From the NCBI RefSeq assembly GCF_900638685.1, contig NZ_LR134533.1, positions 620,001 to 684,000 on the forward strand: a stretch of 64,000 nucleotides of DNA, in the 5' to 3' direction. This document shows positions 27,168-36,488 of the stretch, in pieces. Source of the DNA: Neisseria weaveri (lineage in GTDB: Bacteria > Pseudomonadota > Gammaproteobacteria > Burkholderiales > Neisseriaceae). Each line of letters begins with the position of its first letter. Position 1 is the stretch's first letter. A program made the position numbers and the translations under genes. Below the pieces are notes generated by a model. The model was not told the origin of the DNA, did no database searches, and was given only the letters and a program-made list of their open reading frames with translations.

Positions 27168-27625
27168 GCTTCCAAAATCTCCCGTCCGCGCTCCGTGCAG
27201 GCTTCGACTGAACAGCTGCGGCCGTTTTCAACATTTTCCAATCTGACGGACAAATCGGCGGCCGGCGCAAACCCTTCGCCCTGCTGCGGCCATTCGATCA
27301 GACACACGCTGTCTTCCGTCAATAAATCGTCCAATCCCGCATCCTCCCACTCTTGCGGAGCGGTAAACCGATACAGGTCAAAGTGGTGAACCGTTTTACC
27401 CGATAAGGGATAAGACTCGACAATCGCATAAGTCGGGCTTTTTACCGAGCCGGCATGCCCCAATCCGCGCAGCAAACCCCGCGTAAACGTGGTTTTTCCC
27501 GCACCCAAATCTCCTTGAAGATAAATCACCAGCGGCGCATCCAACACAGCGGCCAAACTGCCGCCGAATGCCAGCGTAGCTTCTTCATCGGCAAGAAAAC
27601 GCGGAAATTGTGCGTTTGGGTTCAT
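27155..27625 (-). CDS. tsaE: tRNA threonylcarbamoyladenosine biosynthesis protein TsaE
   Basis: Small ATPase needed with TsaB and TsaD to make t6A37 in tRNA. The Walker A motif is GDLGAGKTTFTRGLLRGLG, followed by VKSPTYAIVESY and HFDLYRF, which hold the TsaE signature residues. The ATG at 27625 gives 156 residues and has AAAGG ten bases before it; a GTG at 27634 lies too close to that site. It overlaps amiC by 13 bp, a common neighbour pair in beta-proteobacteria. Confidence 0.93.
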   Translation of the reverse strand: MNPNAQFPRFLADEEATLAFGGSLAAVLDAPLVIYLQGDLGAGKTTFTRGLLRGLGHAGSVKSPTYAIVESYPLSGKTVHHFDLYRFTAPQEWEDAGLDDLLTEDSVCLIEWPQQGEGFAPAADLSVRLENVENGRSCSVEACTERGREILEAWLS

Positions 27626-27955
27626 TTTGTTCACAACCTTTAAACAGAATGTTTAATTATGCTTTAATTCGAAAATCTTGCAAACCTCGCCGGAGTAAAT
27701 TTCATTTAACGTGCCGATTGCACGCCGGAATCCCGAAACAACGGCATAAAATCAGTTTTATAAGGGCTGGAAAAGATTCCGGTGTCGTGCAGCGCAAAGA
27801 TACAGGCCGTCTGAAAAGCGGTGTACAATAAGCGCTTCCGGCACAAGCACTCCGCCGGTTTGAAACCGCGCCGTTTTTTTCAGACGGCCTCATGCTGACC
27901 TAAAGCAGATTGAAACGGATAACCCGCTATTTCAATATGCAACATCCGAAACCTT
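27626..27955. other. divergent intergenic region tsaE / murI
   Basis: 330 bp with one DUS near 27804 and another near 27880, probably with promoters for both directions. No RNA gene or supported small ORF is seen. Confidence 0.5.
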
Positions 27956-28771
27956 ATGGATATGAGTATCAACAAACAACGCCCCATCGGGGTTTTCGAT
28001 TCCGGCGTCGGCGGTTTGACCGTCGTCCGCGCCTTAATGGAACGCCTGCCGATGGAAAACATCGTTTACTTCGGCGACACCGCGCGCGTGCCTTACGGTG
28101 TCAAATCACGGGCAACCATCGAAACCTTTACCGCACAAATCGTCGATTTCCTGCTGCAAAACGAAGTCAAAGCCCTCGTCATCGCCTGCAACACCATCGC
28201 CGCCGTAGCCGGACAGAAAGTACGTCAAATGGCAGGCAATATGCCCGTTTTAGACGTGATTGCCGCCGGCGCCGAAGCTGCTTTGAAAACCACCAAAAAC
28301 GACCACATCGGCATTATCGCCACCAGTACGACGGTCAACAGTAACGCTTATGCCCGTGCCATACACAGCATGAACCCCAATGCCCGCGTACAATCGCAGG
28401 CTTGCCCGCTGCTGGTGCCGTTGGTGGAAGAAGGCTGGCTGGACCACGAAGTTACCCGCCTGACGGCACGCGAATATCTGAAACCGCTTTTGGCCGACGA
28501 TATCGACACGCTGGTTTTGGGCTGCACGCATTATCCGCTGCTCAAACCGCTGATCCGCAGCGAAGCGCCGCAATTGGCTTTGGTTGACTCCGCCATTACT
28601 ACTGCCGAAGCCACCGCGCAGGCATTGGCTGAAGCCGATTTGCTCAATACCGGCAACACGGCAGCCGATTACCGCTTTTACGTCAGCGATATCCCGCTGC
28701 GCTTCCGCACCATCGGCGAACGCTTCTTAGGCCGCAGCATGGAGCAGATTGAAATGGTACATTTGGGCTGA
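27956..28771 (+). CDS. murI: glutamate racemase
   Basis: Makes D-glutamate for peptidoglycan. The two catalytic cysteines lie in VIACNTIAAV and VLGCTHYPLL, and the N-terminal IGVFDSGVGGLTVV and YFGDTARVPYG are diagnostic. It has 271 residues. Starts at 27956 and 27962 are both possible, because no strong ribosome site distinguishes them. The gene stands alone and is followed by two DUS-pair terminators. Confidence 0.95.
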   Translation: MDMSINKQRPIGVFDSGVGGLTVVRALMERLPMENIVYFGDTARVPYGVKSRATIETFTAQIVDFLLQNEVKALVIACNTIAAVAGQKVRQMAGNMPVLDVIAAGAEAALKTTKNDHIGIIATSTTVNSNAYARAIHSMNPNARVQSQACPLLVPLVEEGWLDHEVTRLTAREYLKPLLADDIDTLVLGCTHYPLLKPLIRSEAPQLALVDSAITTAEATAQALAEADLLNTGNTAADYRFYVSDIPLRFRTIGERFLGRSMEQIEMVHLG

Positions 28772-28793
28772 TGGCTTCTGCCCGCTATAAACA

Positions 28794-28832
28794 AGGCCGT
28801 CTGAAAATTTCTGTATTTTTCAGACGGCCTTT
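28794..28832 (+). terminator. DUS-pair terminator 1 after murI
   Basis: AGGCCGTCTGAA 28794-28805 and TTCAGACGGCCT 28819-28830 followed by TTT. A near-copy lies 145 bp further on. Confidence 0.85.
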
Positions 28833-28938
28833 TGCTGTTTTCAGCCGATAATCATCAAACGGCTGAATAAAACAGATTCAAAAGTCCGTTAATCCGTTTA
28901 AACCGGTTGCTTTCATCTGCTTGTCAAAACAATAAACA

Positions 28939-28978
28939 AGGCCGTCTGAAAATTTCCGCATTTTTTCAGACGGCCTTT
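28939..28978 (-). terminator. DUS-pair terminator 2, near-duplicate
   Basis: AGGCCGTCTGAA 28939-28950 and TTCAGACGGCCT 28965-28976, just beyond the stop of the peptide-binding protein on the minus strand. The left flank (ATAAACA) and the first loop bases repeat those of the terminator at 28794. Confidence 0.8.
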
Positions 28979-29008
28979 CAAGCAGTCGGATTGATTGGGC
29001 GTTTATGC

Positions 29009-30823
29009 TTAACGGATATTTTTCCAACCTGTCTGCAACGCCCATTCCATCGCGCCGAAGTAAGCCGGTTTGCGTTCGGGAACGCTCAAGCCGTTGCGGT
29101 ACAAAACACGGTAGCGGTCGGCATACCAATTGGGCACGGCAATATATTGATGGCGGATCACGCGGTCGAGCGCGCGCGACACGGCAACCAATTCTTCACG
29201 GCTGTCGAAATGCTCGAAACGCTTCAGCAGTTTTTCTACTGCCGGATCGCATACGCCCGCCCAATTGCGGCTGCCTTCGGTTTTGGCGGATTGGCAGCCG
29301 AAATAAAGCTGCTGCTCGTTGCCCGGGCTTTCACTGTTGCCGTACACCACTACCGTAATGTCGAAATCAAAACCGTTCATGCGCTTCTGATAAACCGCCG
29401 AATCTGCCAAACGGATATTCAGCCGCACGCCGATTTTTTCCAAATCCCGCTGCCATTTGACGATAACCTGTTCATATACTTTAGACGGTGCCAAAAACTC
29501 CAACACCAGCGGCTTGCCTTGCCGGTCGGTTAATACGCCGTTTTGATAACGGAATCCGGCCTGCAGCAATAATGCTCTTGCTTTCAACAAATTCGGGCGC
29601 ACACCGAGCTTCGGATCAATTTCAGGCGGCCTCGGTGCATTTTCGGTAAACACGGCGGCCGGAAGTTGTTTGCGGACGGTGTCCAACACCGCCAGCTCCG
29701 CTCCTTCAGGTTTGCCCGAGGCCGCCAGACTGCTGTTGGTAAACAGGCTGTCGCTGCGGCGGTACAGGCCGTAAAACACGCGGCGGTTGACGCTTTCGAA
29801 ATCAAAACTCCACACCAAAGCCTGCCGTACGCGGATATCGTTCAGCGGTATGCGGCGCATATTCATGACAAAACCCTGCAAACCGGCCGTACTTTGATGT
29901 TTCCATTCGTATTTTTTCAAACCGCGTTTGTTCAGAATCGAATCGGGATAGGCACGCGACCAGTTTTTCGCCACATTTTCCTGCACAAAATCATATTGGC
30001 CGCCTTTTATGCCTTCCAAGCGGATGCTGTCGTCGCGGTAATATTTGAAGCGCACGGTATCGAAATTGAAAAAACCTTTGCGGACATTCAAATCCGCCGC
30101 CCAATACGCTTTATCGCGCTTAAACTCGCTCAAGCGGTTGCTGTCGGTTTTGTGCAGCCGGTAAGGACCGGAGCCGATGGGCGGTTTGTTCGGATCGGCC
30201 GCCAATCCTTTGGGGTAACTTTTTCGTGAAAACACCGGCAGGCTGCCCAAAATCAAATGCAGTTCGGCGTTTTTCTGCTTGAAACGGAAGCGTACCGTGC
30301 GTTTGTCCGGCGTTTCCACCGCCGCTACGTCCGACCAATAAAAACGGTACATCGGTGCCGCGTCTTTATCCTGCGTCAGCAAGCGGAACGAAGCCGCCAC
30401 GTCTTCCGCCAACACGGGGTCGCCGTTGTGAAACCGTGCCTTTGGGTTTAATCTGAATGTAACGGAAAGGCCGTCTGAAGCCAAGCTGATGTCTTCGGCC
30501 AGCAGGCCGTACATGGCAAACGGTTCGTCCTGCCCTTTTTCCAGCAAAGTATCCAAAGTCAGCGTGCTTATGCCCACTTCGCTGCTGCCTTTCAGCATGA
30601 AAGGATTCAGGCTGTCGAAGCTGCCGGGTACCGGCAAGGTAAACGTGCCGCCTTTGGGTGCGTTCGGATTGGCGTAAGGAAACGAATCGAAACCGGCCGG
30701 ATAACGCACGGGCTGCCCCAAACTCATGCCGTGTGCCGCCCATACCGGCAAAGATGCCGCCGCCAGCCAACAGGCAACGGCATAAACCATTTTATTTTTC
30801 AGACGGCCTCTGAAATCCATCAT
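29009..30823 (-). CDS. extracellular solute-binding protein family 5 (YejA-like)
   Basis: Periplasmic peptide/oligopeptide-binding protein of the YejA group. After a signal region (MVYAVACWLAAASLPVWA) comes the SBP_bac_5 fold: YPAGFDSFPYANPNAPKGG, GSFDSLNPFMLKG, LRDGLSVTF-like elements and the closing KPAYFGAMEW. It has about 604 residues. The start is one of two adjacent ATGs at 30823 and 30820 after GAGGA; a GTG at 30826 is less likely. No permease or ATPase gene lies beside it, so it is an orphan binding protein or works with a transporter elsewhere. The DUS near 30797 encodes part of the FRGRLKN lead. Confidence 0.88.
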   Translation of the reverse strand: MMDFRGRLKNKMVYAVACWLAAASLPVWAAHGMSLGQPVRYPAGFDSFPYANPNAPKGGTFTLPVPGSFDSLNPFMLKGSSEVGISTLTLDTLLEKGQDEPFAMYGLLAEDISLASDGLSVTFRLNPKARFHNGDPVLAEDVAASFRLLTQDKDAAPMYRFYWSDVAAVETPDKRTVRFRFKQKNAELHLILGSLPVFSRKSYPKGLAADPNKPPIGSGPYRLHKTDSNRLSEFKRDKAYWAADLNVRKGFFNFDTVRFKYYRDDSIRLEGIKGGQYDFVQENVAKNWSRAYPDSILNKRGLKKYEWKHQSTAGLQGFVMNMRRIPLNDIRVRQALVWSFDFESVNRRVFYGLYRRSDSLFTNSSLAASGKPEGAELAVLDTVRKQLPAAVFTENAPRPPEIDPKLGVRPNLLKARALLLQAGFRYQNGVLTDRQGKPLVLEFLAPSKVYEQVIVKWQRDLEKIGVRLNIRLADSAVYQKRMNGFDFDITVVVYGNSESPGNEQQLYFGCQSAKTEGSRNWAGVCDPAVEKLLKRFEHFDSREELVAVSRALDRVIRHQYIAVPNWYADRYRVLYRNGLSVPERKPAYFGAMEWALQTGWKNIR

Positions 30824-30902
30824 CACATTCCTCTACGACAATCTACTAAGCTATTGTTTTCATAATTTTTCATCTAACCAACCGGCTCTATTTAACTACG
30901 GC

Positions 30903-32285
30903 TTAAGGTTTGCTTCGGTACGTCTGCACAATCCGTGTCACCAAAGCATCCAATTCTTCCAGCAAACCGCCTGCTCTCGGGCTGTTCAACAGCACCACCA
31001 CCGCCAAAGGACGTTTGTCGTCGAGATAATAACCTGCCAATGCCCGCACATTTTTCAGCGTGCCTGTTTTCAGGCGCAGCGGTGGGCCGATATGTTTGAA
31101 ACGGGTTTTCAGCGTCCCGTCCGTCCCCGCGATCGGCAAACTGTCGACAAAGGCCGTCTGAAAAGGACTGCGGTAGGCTTTGCCGAGCATCTGTCCCAAC
31201 ATTTTCGCCGTAATCCGCTCGCGGCGCGACAAGCCCGAACCATTTTCCAACACCAATGCCTCATCGTCCAAACCGGCGGATGCCAGCTCACGGCGAACTG
31301 CCGCTTCCGAGTGTTGCGCCGTCAAACCGTCGGCAGAGCGCTCGCCCATCTTCAAAAAGACCGTGCGCGCAATCAGATTGTTGGAAAACTTGTTCATATC
31401 CGACAACACTTCCGCCAAACGTTTGGAACGGTGCCGCGCCACCACTTTGGCTCCCGATTCCGCCCTACCCAATCTCAGGCCATCTGAAATACTGCCGCCC
31501 GCCGCACGCCATTGATTGATAAAACTGTGTTGCGCAAACTCTTTCGGCTCGAGCATATTGATAAACATTTCCTTGCCCAAGCAGCTTTCCGGCAGACTGC
31601 CGCTGAACGACAACACGCCTTTACCGTATACCGCATTCATGTAGCGTGACAACGAACCGCAAGCGGAAGCCGAACCGCTCAAACTCACACGGTTATCAAA
31701 GGCAATATTGGGCAAAGGCGGATTGGTGCGTATCGCCACACCGCCCGATTCATTCCGTTCGGGCACGGCCCACACCACTTTATAGGCCAGCATATGCGGA
31801 TCAGGCGCCGTCATAAACGGCTCGCCCGAATCGTCCGAAAAACCGTCCGCACTGTCGCGGCCGTTCCAAACGCTGCCGTCCAACACCAGCTGGCCGTTAA
31901 TCCGGCTAATACCGCCGTCGCGAAGCTGCTGCTGCATTGCCGTCAAGCCGTCCTGATCCAACACGGGATCGCCGCTGCCGACCCAATAAATATCGCCGTC
32001 CAACACACCGTTGCGCTGTCCGGCTGCCGTTTTCAACTCCGTTTGCCAACGGTAATCCGAACCCAAGCTACGCAGTGCGGCGAAAGCCGTAACCAGCTTC
32101 ATCGCCGAAGCCGGATTCAATGCCACGTCTTCCCGATGCGCTTCCAACACTTCGCCGCTGTTCAAATCCTGAACATACACCGCCACTTCTTCGGCGCGGA
32201 TACGCCCCAAATCCACCGCAGCCGCCTGCAAAACCGTTAAACCCAACAGTAAAGAAACTACGCTTCTCAAATCTTTCAAAACCAT
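30903..32285 (-). CDS. dacB: D-alanyl-D-alanine carboxypeptidase/endopeptidase (PBP4)
   Basis: Periplasmic low-molecular-weight penicillin-binding protein of the S13 family. The active-site motifs are SAMK (about residue 60), SNN (in KFSNNLIAR) and KTG (in LRLKTGTLKNV). The ATG at 32285 gives 460 residues with a short hydrophobic signal (SLLLGLTVLQAAAV). It cuts peptide cross-links or stem peptides in peptidoglycan. It lies 80 bp upstream of the peptide-binding protein gene on the same strand, which may link wall-peptide release and uptake; this is inference. Confidence 0.93.
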   Translation of the reverse strand: MVLKDLRSVVSLLLGLTVLQAAAVDLGRIRAEEVAVYVQDLNSGEVLEAHREDVALNPASAMKLVTAFAALRSLGSDYRWQTELKTAAGQRNGVLDGDIYWVGSGDPVLDQDGLTAMQQQLRDGGISRINGQLVLDGSVWNGRDSADGFSDDSGEPFMTAPDPHMLAYKVVWAVPERNESGGVAIRTNPPLPNIAFDNRVSLSGSASACGSLSRYMNAVYGKGVLSFSGSLPESCLGKEMFINMLEPKEFAQHSFINQWRAAGGSISDGLRLGRAESGAKVVARHRSKRLAEVLSDMNKFSNNLIARTVFLKMGERSADGLTAQHSEAAVRRELASAGLDDEALVLENGSGLSRRERITAKMLGQMLGKAYRSPFQTAFVDSLPIAGTDGTLKTRFKHIGPPLRLKTGTLKNVRALAGYYLDDKRPLAVVVLLNSPRAGGLLEELDALVTRIVQTYRSKP

Positions 32286-32366
32286 ATATCCGCATCCGTT
32301 ATCTGCCTGCACAATACGCAGGCCCTCTCTTATTTATTTTAACTTTTATTCCACTTGCAAGCATTA

Positions 32367-32393
32367 AGGCCGTCTGAAAATTTCAGACGGCCT
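32367..32393 (-). terminator. DUS inverted pair between dacB and the RTX gene
   Basis: AGGCCGTCTGAA 32367-32378 and TTCAGACGGCCT 32382-32393. It sits upstream of both divergent genes, so it is not at a usual gene end and may stop read-through or only serve uptake. Confidence 0.65.
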
Positions 32394-32546
32394 TTCTGTA
32401 TTCTTTCTAAATACAAAACAATCCTTTTCGAAATTAACACAACATCATAAAAACTTTTTCCAAGTTGAAATATCCAAAAAAAATCAAAAAAGTAACTGAA
32501 TATACCAAAAATCCCAACTGCGCCTTACGTGAAGGAGACAACAAAA

Positions 32547-35500
32547 ATGAGCAGCATGGTTACCCATAAAAATATTTTATCCGACATCCATCTTAATGCA
32601 GCAGGCATCGAATTAACCCAACCGTTCAAATCCGCTTCCGTAAGCCGGTACTTCGGCACACCCAAAGACGACGTTTACCATATCTCTTTCCCGTCCGAAC
32701 ACATCATCGAAAAGCAGTATCACGGCATCGACACCGTATACAGCTACACCCGCCACTACACCCTGCCCAAATATGTAGAAAACCTTATCCTGATTCACAC
32801 CGCACCGAAACTGCCATTAACCCAGCAAGACGGCAGCGGCAATGAAGAAAACAATACGATTACCGGCAACAAATTAAACAACCGCCTGTACGGCTTAGCC
32901 GGCAAAGACACCCTCACAGGAGAAGGCGGAGACGACATACTCGACGGAGGTACGGACATCGACACGTTAATCGGCGGCACCGGCAACGACATTTATTATG
33001 CCGACCACAGCAAAGACACCGTCACCGAACGCGCCGGCGAAGGCAACGACACCGTATACAGCAACGTCCACTACACCCTGCCCGCCCATGTCGAAAACCT
33101 GACCCTCACCGGCAACGGCAAAGTCAACGGCTACGGCAACCGTGACAACAACACCCTGACCGGCAACAACAACGACAACTACCTATACGGCGGCGAAGGT
33201 CGCGACACCATCATCGGCAACGGCGGTCATGACGTAATAGACGGCGGTCACGGTGCCGACATCATGGACGGCGGTACGGGCAACGACATCTATTATGTCG
33301 ACAACCGCCACGACACCATCAACGAAAAAGCCGGCGAAGGCAACGACACCGTATACAGCTCCACCCATTACGCAGCACACAGCCACATCGAAAACATCAC
33401 GCTTACCGGTAAAGACAACCTGCATGCCATCGGCAACGACCAAGACAATATCCTCATCGGCAACGAAGGCGTCAACCGACTCGAAGGCGGCAAAGGCAAC
33501 GACACCCTATACGCAGGCAACAGCGGCGACCAGCTGATTGGCGGCGAAGGTGACGACATCTATAAAATCGACGGCACCGTCAAAGGCTTCAATCTGGATA
33601 TCCACAAAATCTCCGTTCACGAATACGGCAACAACGGTACCGATACCATCCATTTAGGCGTTCCGGCCCAGAAAGTCGAACGCATTGCCGACCTCCCCCC
33701 CTATATCCTGCACGGCAACGTAGAAAACCTGTTTGTATCCGGGCACAGCAGCCACATACAGGGCAATAACGCCTCCAACGTCTTACGCGGCGGCAAACAC
33801 GCCGACTATCTGAAAGGCGGCAGAGGCAACGACAACCTGTACGGACACGACGGTGACGATATTCTCGACGGCGAAGCAGGCAAAGACAAAATGGTCGGCG
33901 GCAAAGGCAACGATACTTTTTATGTCGACCACATCAACGATACCGCTCACGAAGCCGCCGGCGAAGGTAAAGACACCGTATTTGCCGGCGTCAGCTACAC
34001 ACTCGGCCAACACATCGAAAACCTGACCCTGCTCCCCAAACACACCGCCCTGAATGCAAGCGGCAACCATATGGACAACACCATCAACGGCAACCGTTTC
34101 AACAACCATATTCACGGCGGTCAAGGAGACGACACCCTTTACGGTCATGAAGGCGACGACACCCTCAACGGCGGCTTAGGCATCGACACTCTGGTCGGCG
34201 GCAAAGGCAACGATACATACATACTTGAAGACACTTGGGATTCCATTACCGAAAATCCAAACGAAGGCACAGACACCGTTCTCAGCAGTCTGGACGCCAA
34301 CATCCTTAAAGACAATCTGGAAAACCTGACCCTAACCGGCAATGCCGATGCCAAAGCCCACGGCAACGATGCCGACAACATCCTCACCGGCAACACAGGA
34401 AACAACCGCCTGTCGGGCGGCGACGGTCATGACAAGCTCTACGGCAAACAAGGCGACGACAAACTGGAAGGCGAATACGGCAACGACTTTTTATACGGGG
34501 GCGACGGCGACGACACCATTTACGGCGACTTAGAAAACGTTCCGACTCCTACCGTATTCAACCAAGAAAACCAAGACGACTTTATCGAAGGCGGTAAAGG
34601 CAACGACAAGCTCAACGGCGGCTTAGGCAACGACACCTATCTGTTCGGCAGGGACGACGGCCACGACACCATCACCGAATACAACATGGAAACCCTCCAA
34701 GCGGATCACGCCTTCTATATCGGCACCAACAAAGTCAAATTCAAAGAAGGCATCACACCCCAAGACATCCTGTGGGATGCCGCCACCTCCACCATCAGCA
34801 TCAAAGGTTCAAATGACAAATTAACCATACTCAACCAAGATCAGGCACCAAGCAAATGGAAAGGTCCGGCCGTCGCGCTCTTTGAATTTTCTTCCGGCTT
34901 CACCATGACCGCCGCCGAACTGACACCGCCCGGCATTCTGACTCCCAAAGTCGAATCGCGCGCCATCAACCGTTATTCGTCTTACCAGATTGCAAAAAAA
35001 GAAACCGCCGACCAAATCATTAAGATCAACAGCATCGAAGGCGGCAGGCTGTTTGTCGAAGATTCGCCCTACAACCCCTATGTTCAGGCTGCCAACACCA
35101 ACAAACTGAATATTCCGATCAATACGGGCGTCTGGTTTGCTCCGGATACCGATGCAAAATCCGCATCCATACACTACCAAGTGGTGGATACCTACAATTC
35201 CACTTACCCCGATATCAACAGAAAAATCCTGTTCAATATAACGGATAATCCCGACCGCACACCCGGCAACCGCTTCGGCGGCAAAACCGACGACACCATT
35301 ACCGCCTCTTCCGGCGACGACATCGTATACGGCTTAAACGGGAACGACACCTTATCGGGATTCAGCGGCGACGACCGCTTAATCGGCGGCAACGGAGACG
35401 ATAAATTGTTCGGCCACGAAGGCAGCGACGTATTGAGCGGCGGCAACGGCAACGACATTTTAGACGGCGGAACCGGCAACGACAGGCTGTACGGCAGCGA

Positions 35501-36065
35501 CTACAACGCCCAACTGCCCGACAACGATATCTTTATCTTCGGCAAAAACTACGGCCGCGACACCATCAGCGACATCCACGGCGAAAACAGCGTCCATTTC
35601 CGCGAAGGCATTACCGCCGCCGACTTGTCCGTCCGCAGCTTTAAACCTGAAAGCGTATGGCTGGACAACGCCGTCAAAACCGGTTGGGAAATCAGCATCA
35701 AAGGCACTGCCGACGTGTTAACCATCGAAAACCAAGACAACAGCAAAGCCGCTTCGGTCACTTCCTTCGTATTTAAAGACGGCACAACGCTGACCAATGC
35801 CGAATTGTTCGAAACGGTCACCCGCCCACCTTTCCGTTCCGCCGTTGCGCCTGAAACCGACCAAACCGCGCCCCAACCGTTGACCGTGTTGAATAAAAAC
35901 ATCCCCGCTTCCATTCCCGGCCTCTTGGAAAACAGCAACGCCGAACTGCTTTCCGGCAATCCATATTCAGACGGCCTCACCGGTTTTAGCGGCAGCCAAG
36001 TACCGTCTTATGCTATTACCGAGCAGGCCAAAACGGACGATACCGCCGTTATCAACATTATCTGA
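32547..36065 (+). CDS. large RTX-type calcium-binding repeat protein
   Basis: A secreted-type protein of 1172 residues built mostly from RTX nonapeptides (GGxGxDxLx). Residues about 100-700 hold modules of roughly 100 residues. Each combines GNDxYxVD, DTVxExAGEGxDTV, YTLxxxVENLTLTG, GNxxDNxLxGN and a block of RTX repeats. A degenerate copy (DDVYHISF, YTLPKYVENLIL) opens the protein. Regions near 700-795 and 995-1088 resemble haemolysin-type calcium-binding-related domains (FKEGITPQDI, FREGITAADL). A repeat-free segment lies between about 800 and 905. There is no Sec signal, so type I secretion through an unlinked or the nearby exporter is likely. AAGGAGA precedes the ATG. No toxin or enzyme domain is recognised. 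Confidence 0.85.
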   Translation: MSSMVTHKNILSDIHLNAAGIELTQPFKSASVSRYFGTPKDDVYHISFPSEHIIEKQYHGIDTVYSYTRHYTLPKYVENLILIHTAPKLPLTQQDGSGNEENNTITGNKLNNRLYGLAGKDTLTGEGGDDILDGGTDIDTLIGGTGNDIYYADHSKDTVTERAGEGNDTVYSNVHYTLPAHVENLTLTGNGKVNGYGNRDNNTLTGNNNDNYLYGGEGRDTIIGNGGHDVIDGGHGADIMDGGTGNDIYYVDNRHDTINEKAGEGNDTVYSSTHYAAHSHIENITLTGKDNLHAIGNDQDNILIGNEGVNRLEGGKGNDTLYAGNSGDQLIGGEGDDIYKIDGTVKGFNLDIHKISVHEYGNNGTDTIHLGVPAQKVERIADLPPYILHGNVENLFVSGHSSHIQGNNASNVLRGGKHADYLKGGRGNDNLYGHDGDDILDGEAGKDKMVGGKGNDTFYVDHINDTAHEAAGEGKDTVFAGVSYTLGQHIENLTLLPKHTALNASGNHMDNTINGNRFNNHIHGGQGDDTLYGHEGDDTLNGGLGIDTLVGGKGNDTYILEDTWDSITENPNEGTDTVLSSLDANILKDNLENLTLTGNADAKAHGNDADNILTGNTGNNRLSGGDGHDKLYGKQGDDKLEGEYGNDFLYGGDGDDTIYGDLENVPTPTVFNQENQDDFIEGGKGNDKLNGGLGNDTYLFGRDDGHDTITEYNMETLQADHAFYIGTNKVKFKEGITPQDILWDAATSTISIKGSNDKLTILNQDQAPSKWKGPAVALFEFSSGFTMTAAELTPPGILTPKVESRAINRYSSYQIAKKETADQIIKINSIEGGRLFVEDSPYNPYVQAANTNKLNIPINTGVWFAPDTDAKSASIHYQVVDTYNSTYPDINRKILFNITDNPDRTPGNRFGGKTDDTITASSGDDIVYGLNGNDTLSGFSGDDRLIGGNGDDKLFGHEGSDVLSGGNGNDILDGGTGNDRLYGSDYNAQLPDNDIFIFGKNYGRDTISDIHGENSVHFREGITAADLSVRSFKPESVWLDNAVKTGWEISIKGTADVLTIENQDNSKAASVTSFVFKDGTTLTNAELFETVTRPPFRSAVAPETDQTAPQPLTVLNKNIPASIPGLLENSNAELLSGNPYSDGLTGFSGSQVPSYAITEQAKTDDTAVINII

Positions 36066-36098
36066 ACTTTTTGATTAAACTTAACAACCCGCCCCGAA

Positions 36099-36130
36099 AG
36101 GCCGTCTGAAAATTTTCAGACGGCCTTTGC
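36099..36130 (+). terminator. DUS-pair terminator after the RTX gene
   Basis: AGGCCGTCTGAA 36099-36110 and TTCAGACGGCCT 36115-36126, followed by TTT. Confidence 0.85.
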
Positions 36131-36212
36131 CAAGCCGGCCCGACGGTTTTCCAACAGCCTCAGGTGTTTCAATAATAAAAACCGCCCGCCGCAAAGTTCA
36201 TACGGCACAGGC

Positions 36213-36241
36213 TTGGCGTTTTGCCGCAAAACGGATATAAT
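36213..36241 (+). promoter_or_regulatory. sigma-70 promoter of ffs
   Basis: TTGGCG at 36213-36218 and TATAAT at 36236-36241 with a 17-bp spacer, placed 14 bp before the 4.5S RNA. Confidence 0.85.
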
Positions 36242-36254
36242 GCCCACTTTCTAT

Positions 36255-36348
36255 GGCGGGTCTCCCTGCATGATAATTTGAAGCAACGGGTCAGGTGCGG
36301 AAGCAAGCAGCCCACTTTGATAAGTCAGTGCCAGGGGTTAGGCTCGCC
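36255..36348 (+). ncRNA. ffs: signal recognition particle 4.5S RNA
   Basis: The universally conserved SRP core GGTCAGGTGCGGAAGCAAGC with the following AGCCC is at 36289-36313, forming the apical GNRA-type loop region that binds Ffh. The flanks pair as a long hairpin: GGCGGGTCTCCCTG at the 5' side with CCAGGGG and GGCTCGCC at the 3' side. A consensus promoter lies upstream and a strong terminator downstream. The RNA guides membrane-protein ribosomes to FtsY. Ends are estimated from pairing and may be off by several bases. Confidence 0.93.
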
Positions 36349-36360
36349 CCCTCATTCAAA

Positions 36361-36397
36361 AAAGCATTACCGGTTTTCGGTAATGCTTTTATTTTTA
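36361..36397 (+). terminator. intrinsic terminator of ffs
   Basis: AAAGCATTACCG pairs with CGGTAATGCTTT around TTTT and is followed by TTATTTTT. Confidence 0.9.
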
Positions 36398-36488
36398 TCT
36401 TTTGCGGAAACAGACCCGTACCCACAAAAGCCTGCATAATCCGCACAATTCCCCTACAATATAGCCCTGTTTCCCACAAGGCCGCCTT

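Noticed and set aside
32840..35500. Dense direct repeats that could look like a CRISPR or satellite array
   Set aside because: The periodicity is that of RTX nonapeptide codons in one continuous reading frame.
36221..36439. 72-codon plus-strand frame upstream of lpxK
   Set aside because: It lies over the 4.5S RNA, its promoter and its terminator; the RNA core explains the sequence.
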